From Lutraria lutraria (lineage: Eukaryota > Mollusca > Bivalvia > Venerida > Mactridae), in the NCBI GenBank assembly GCA_964023205.1, contig OZ026847.1:1004501-1068500 (forward strand): 64,000 nucleotides of DNA, written 5' to 3'. The translations under genes were made by a program, and so were the position numbers. This document shows, one piece after another, positions 62,001 to 64,000 of this stretch. The notes under the pieces are model-generated. The model ran no database searches and was not told the origin of the DNA. It saw only the letters and a program-made list of their open reading frames with translations. The number at the start of each line of letters is the position of its first letter. Positions within the stretch are counted from its first letter, which is position 1.

Positions 62001-63948
62001 ATACAGACTGTGTATTATTCACGTTGTTAATCGGACTCGCTAATAGTCTCAATGATCACGTGACATTCACCGAATACTAGTAGCTGTTTCATATCGTTGT
62101 CGTCTCGTCAATGTCAATCACCTATAAATTACTAGAAATGTATCAATATTTCAATAAAAGTGGTTTCCGTTGACTGAGAATTTGACTCTGCCTGGTGCGC
62201 TACAACGAGAACTAGTTTAGTATTTATACGGGTACTGTGACGACAGGGTTCGACATTAAGGCAGGTCCGAACGACAATCAATAGCTTACTGGTCCAGTCT
62301 AGTGCATCTTGCTATTTGGTAGCCCGAATGGTCGTGCTCTTGAAAATGCAGCCGAAACTCTTTATATCAAAGGACTAAGGAAAACTTGTTCGATCTAAAT
62401 AAACTTCGATGTATAAATTATTAGAGAAATTCGCTGTGTTTATTACATTTTGGAGCGATCGTCGGTGTGTTGTAATAATCATTTAATCGTTTTATAAGAA
62501 CCGAAACACGGTATTTGTACGTTTCGATGTATTTATGTTAGCAACATGTCGCAAATAAACAAAACATTATAAACATATTCACACAGACTAATTTTATAAT
62601 CGCGAGCGTGGACACTGACTTGTTTACGCAATTGTCATTAATTAAATATCGATTTCGGAGCTCAATACAAAAAATGTCCGATCAGGTGAGAAATGATGAC
62701 TTAATTGGTTCGACATAGACGGTCACTTTATGGTTCGATATAGATGGTCACTTTACAGTTGAAAATCTATGTTTGGGACCGTTATACCAGGTTTTTACGA
62801 CAACGTACCCTCAGACAACGGAGTATATTAATTTTGGAGACTTTATTTAAGTATTTTAAATGCATTCCAGCAGATATTGCAACGTCTGATACATCGAGGT
62901 GATAGTTTCCCCTGATTTTAATTTTAGGGTGGAAACAGGGACTACATATAGAGTACCTCGTGAACTGTAGAACCATATGACCAGATTCATGAGATTCATG
63001 AAACATCAACGGCTTGTATTTTTGATGGAGTAGATGATCACTTTAGTTTCGGGATCAGTTAAGTCAAAATAACAAATTCGTTTGATCTGAAACTTCGCAC
63101 ATCCTGATAAAAATGTTACATAGGCCACATTCTAGTATTGAATTGCCGGATGCGATTTTGCCCGTACAAACATTTAACTTGTCTTTATAGGGATATATTT
63201 TGTTTATTTCCCCTGAGTGTTTGACGGGCGGGGCTTTGAGACGCACCGAAAATGTACATGACTTTGTGCATATTGACTATATTTGAGTAACAAACAACTG
63301 TGTTTAGATACTTCAATAAATACTCAAACAATAATCTATAAAATCACTATGTTCTTTCACTTTCGAAATAAACTCTTAATCACAATTCAAAATTACATTT
63401 AGAAGTTTGTCTTTCAACTAATAAAACACAATCGTTTCGATCGTTCGTTGTAATTATTAACTCCTGTCTAATACCAAGTACATGTTTATCGTAGACTAAG
63501 GCATGTGCTGTGTTTCTATGTTTATATTACCAAATTAATTTCAATGACGCCAAAATTTCATTAAACTTTGACGTACGTATTTTATTAATTCAGTTTGTAT
63601 TTTATAAATAACATATTGTTCGAACAAACCTATTTTTATATATTAAGAATCGAAAACGAAAAAAAGATCAGTTTGAATGATAAATTAATCCCAAGTGAGT
63701 TTACCTAGTACATGAAATATAATTTGTCTTCGTTTATTTAGAAAACTGAGGACAGTTAGAACTATACTAACCTATCTTCACACATTCTCCGTATAAACTC
63801 CATGTGCCATTTTTCAGACATACGGCAGTGTCGTTGGAGTCATCATTTAACTTGTAGCCCGCGTCACAAACGTACTTAATCTTGTTACCAACACTACGTA
63901 AATCTCCCAACACTTGTCCATTTTCTAATTGTGGAATCTCTAGACATT
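56054..63948 (-). CDS. Secreted multidomain protein: five sushi (CCP) exons, EGF-like exon, cysteine-rich last exon; 5' end outside window
   Basis: Transcript order: 63948-63772, 61003-60827, 60241-60065, 59208-59032, 58449-58273 (five 177-bp phase 1-1 exons), 57828-57682 (147 bp, phase 1-1), 56340-56054. Each 177-bp exon encodes one sushi module (ECLEILSLENGQVLGDL ... YVCDVGY ... AVCLENGTWSSYGECVK) with four Cys and a Trp before the last Cys. The next exon is EGF-like with six Cys (CYTQTSKC, HCVWYK, NCHCNFGYEL, VCVK). The last has NECVDLCSSHFPQYL, KCYCNRVS and SWTFYNRPC, like PAN/Apple or related cysteine-rich domains. Sushi modules mediate extracellular binding, as in complement regulators and selectins. 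In-window length is 438 residues. The stop TAA (56054-56056) lies within GTAAGT, a perfect donor, so the gene could splice onward. ATTAAA (minus) near 55900 supports termination. Confidence 0.85.
56575..57310. repeat. Four tandem copies of a 150-160-bp TGACCT-rich repeat
   Basis: Units carry TGTGACCTTGACCTTTGAGC, TGGATTTTGCGCACTGCACA, CGTCTCATGGTGTTTAACAA and GGGAGATACAGCCCGGACAA. Cores fall near 56604, 56751, 56908 and 57070. The last unit runs into CTAACTAACTCACTCACTC and the closing phrase GTCGAGCTCACCGCAGGC. One related copy is at 25600. Lies in the intron before the last sushi-gene exon. Confidence 0.8.
57930..58013. mobile_element. MITE family 3 remnant at the duplication edge
   Basis: CCCTGAAAACCTGACTTCTC then GAAAACCGGAATTTTGGCCC and GGGGTCCGGTTTTCACGGAG and TACTGTA. 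The left part lies outside the duplicated 1.8 kb unit, the right part (from 57949) inside it. Confidence 0.65.
58771..58989 (+). mobile_element. SINE family 1, full length (duplication unit 1)
   Basis: TGTGGTTGAGTGGTTAAGGT is an A box of type II tRNA style, GTGGGTTCGAGCCCAGCTAC the B box, then ATGTCTCTTTATGTGAGAAA, TCTAGTACTGGTCCTTCCC, TGATTGTTGAAAAGGGGCGT and an A-rich tail. Between two sushi exons, in antisense orientation to the gene. Confidence 0.88.
60565..60784 (+). mobile_element. SINE family 1, full length (duplication unit 2)
   Basis: The duplicated partner of 58771-58989, with only a few differences (GGAGGACGG for GGAAGACGG, one more A in the tail). It is a copy by segmental duplication, not a second insertion. 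Confidence 0.88.
61553..63771. other. Sushi-gene intron, nothing further recognised
   Basis: About 2.2 kb between the duplicated block and the most upstream sushi exon. It includes a short repeat shared with 30620 (ATGACGCAGTCGCTATTTAT) and a doubled phrase near 62709-62757 (TTCGA..ATAGA.GGTCACTTTA). No exon found. Confidence 0.4.
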
Positions 63949-64000
63949 CTAAAAGTCATAATATACAAATATTTGAGAGAATATAGAATACAACGATTTA

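Overview
This is a eukaryotic, AT-rich genomic window with GT-AG introns, AATAAA signals and many short interspersed repeats. No bacterial or organellar features are present. The gene set (a WRPW bHLH repressor, an arylsulfatase, a sushi/EGF protein, a decayed TRIM/NHL-like propeller) and repeats built around TGACCTTGACCTT point to a mollusc, most likely a bivalve. The species is inferred from memory of repeat style, not proven.

Layout. 1-19 kb is gene-poor. It holds MITEs, SINEs, one doubtful minus-strand first exon (5353-5421) and several minisatellites, including a 4.5 kb array of a 43-bp unit (8428-12957). At 19199-22932 (+) lies a three-exon Hairy/E(spl)-type gene ending in WRPW, with a Hairy-type site and an N-box just upstream. 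A broken CR1/L2-like LINE (23.3-25.4 kb, -) lies tail to tail with it. A frameshifted TRIM/NHL-like pseudogene and a LINE 3' fragment follow (26.3-28.2 kb). At 32088-54445 (+) lies a complete 14-exon arylsulfatase B-like gene of 493 codons. Its 10.6 kb first intron contains a small antisense gene for a secreted peptide (35392-35634, -). From 56054 to the right edge (-) is the 3' part of a secreted multidomain gene with five sushi exons, one EGF-like exon and one cysteine-rich, PAN-like last exon. Two of its sushi exons arose by a recent 1.8 kb tandem duplication.

The most striking feature is the relation between tandem repeats and exons. About 11 kb (roughly 17%) of the window is minisatellite. 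In the HES gene and in the sulfatase gene, an array starts inside the exon, and each unit repeats the end of the exon plus its 5' splice site (26 and 14 donor copies). A third array begins 20 bp after another sulfatase donor, and a decayed version may follow the doubtful exon at 5.4 kb. Two further arrays grew inside MITEs. A two-copy 530-bp element with strong terminal hairpins is another feature I cannot assign to a known class.

No functional link between the genes is evident. They look like independent neighbours.
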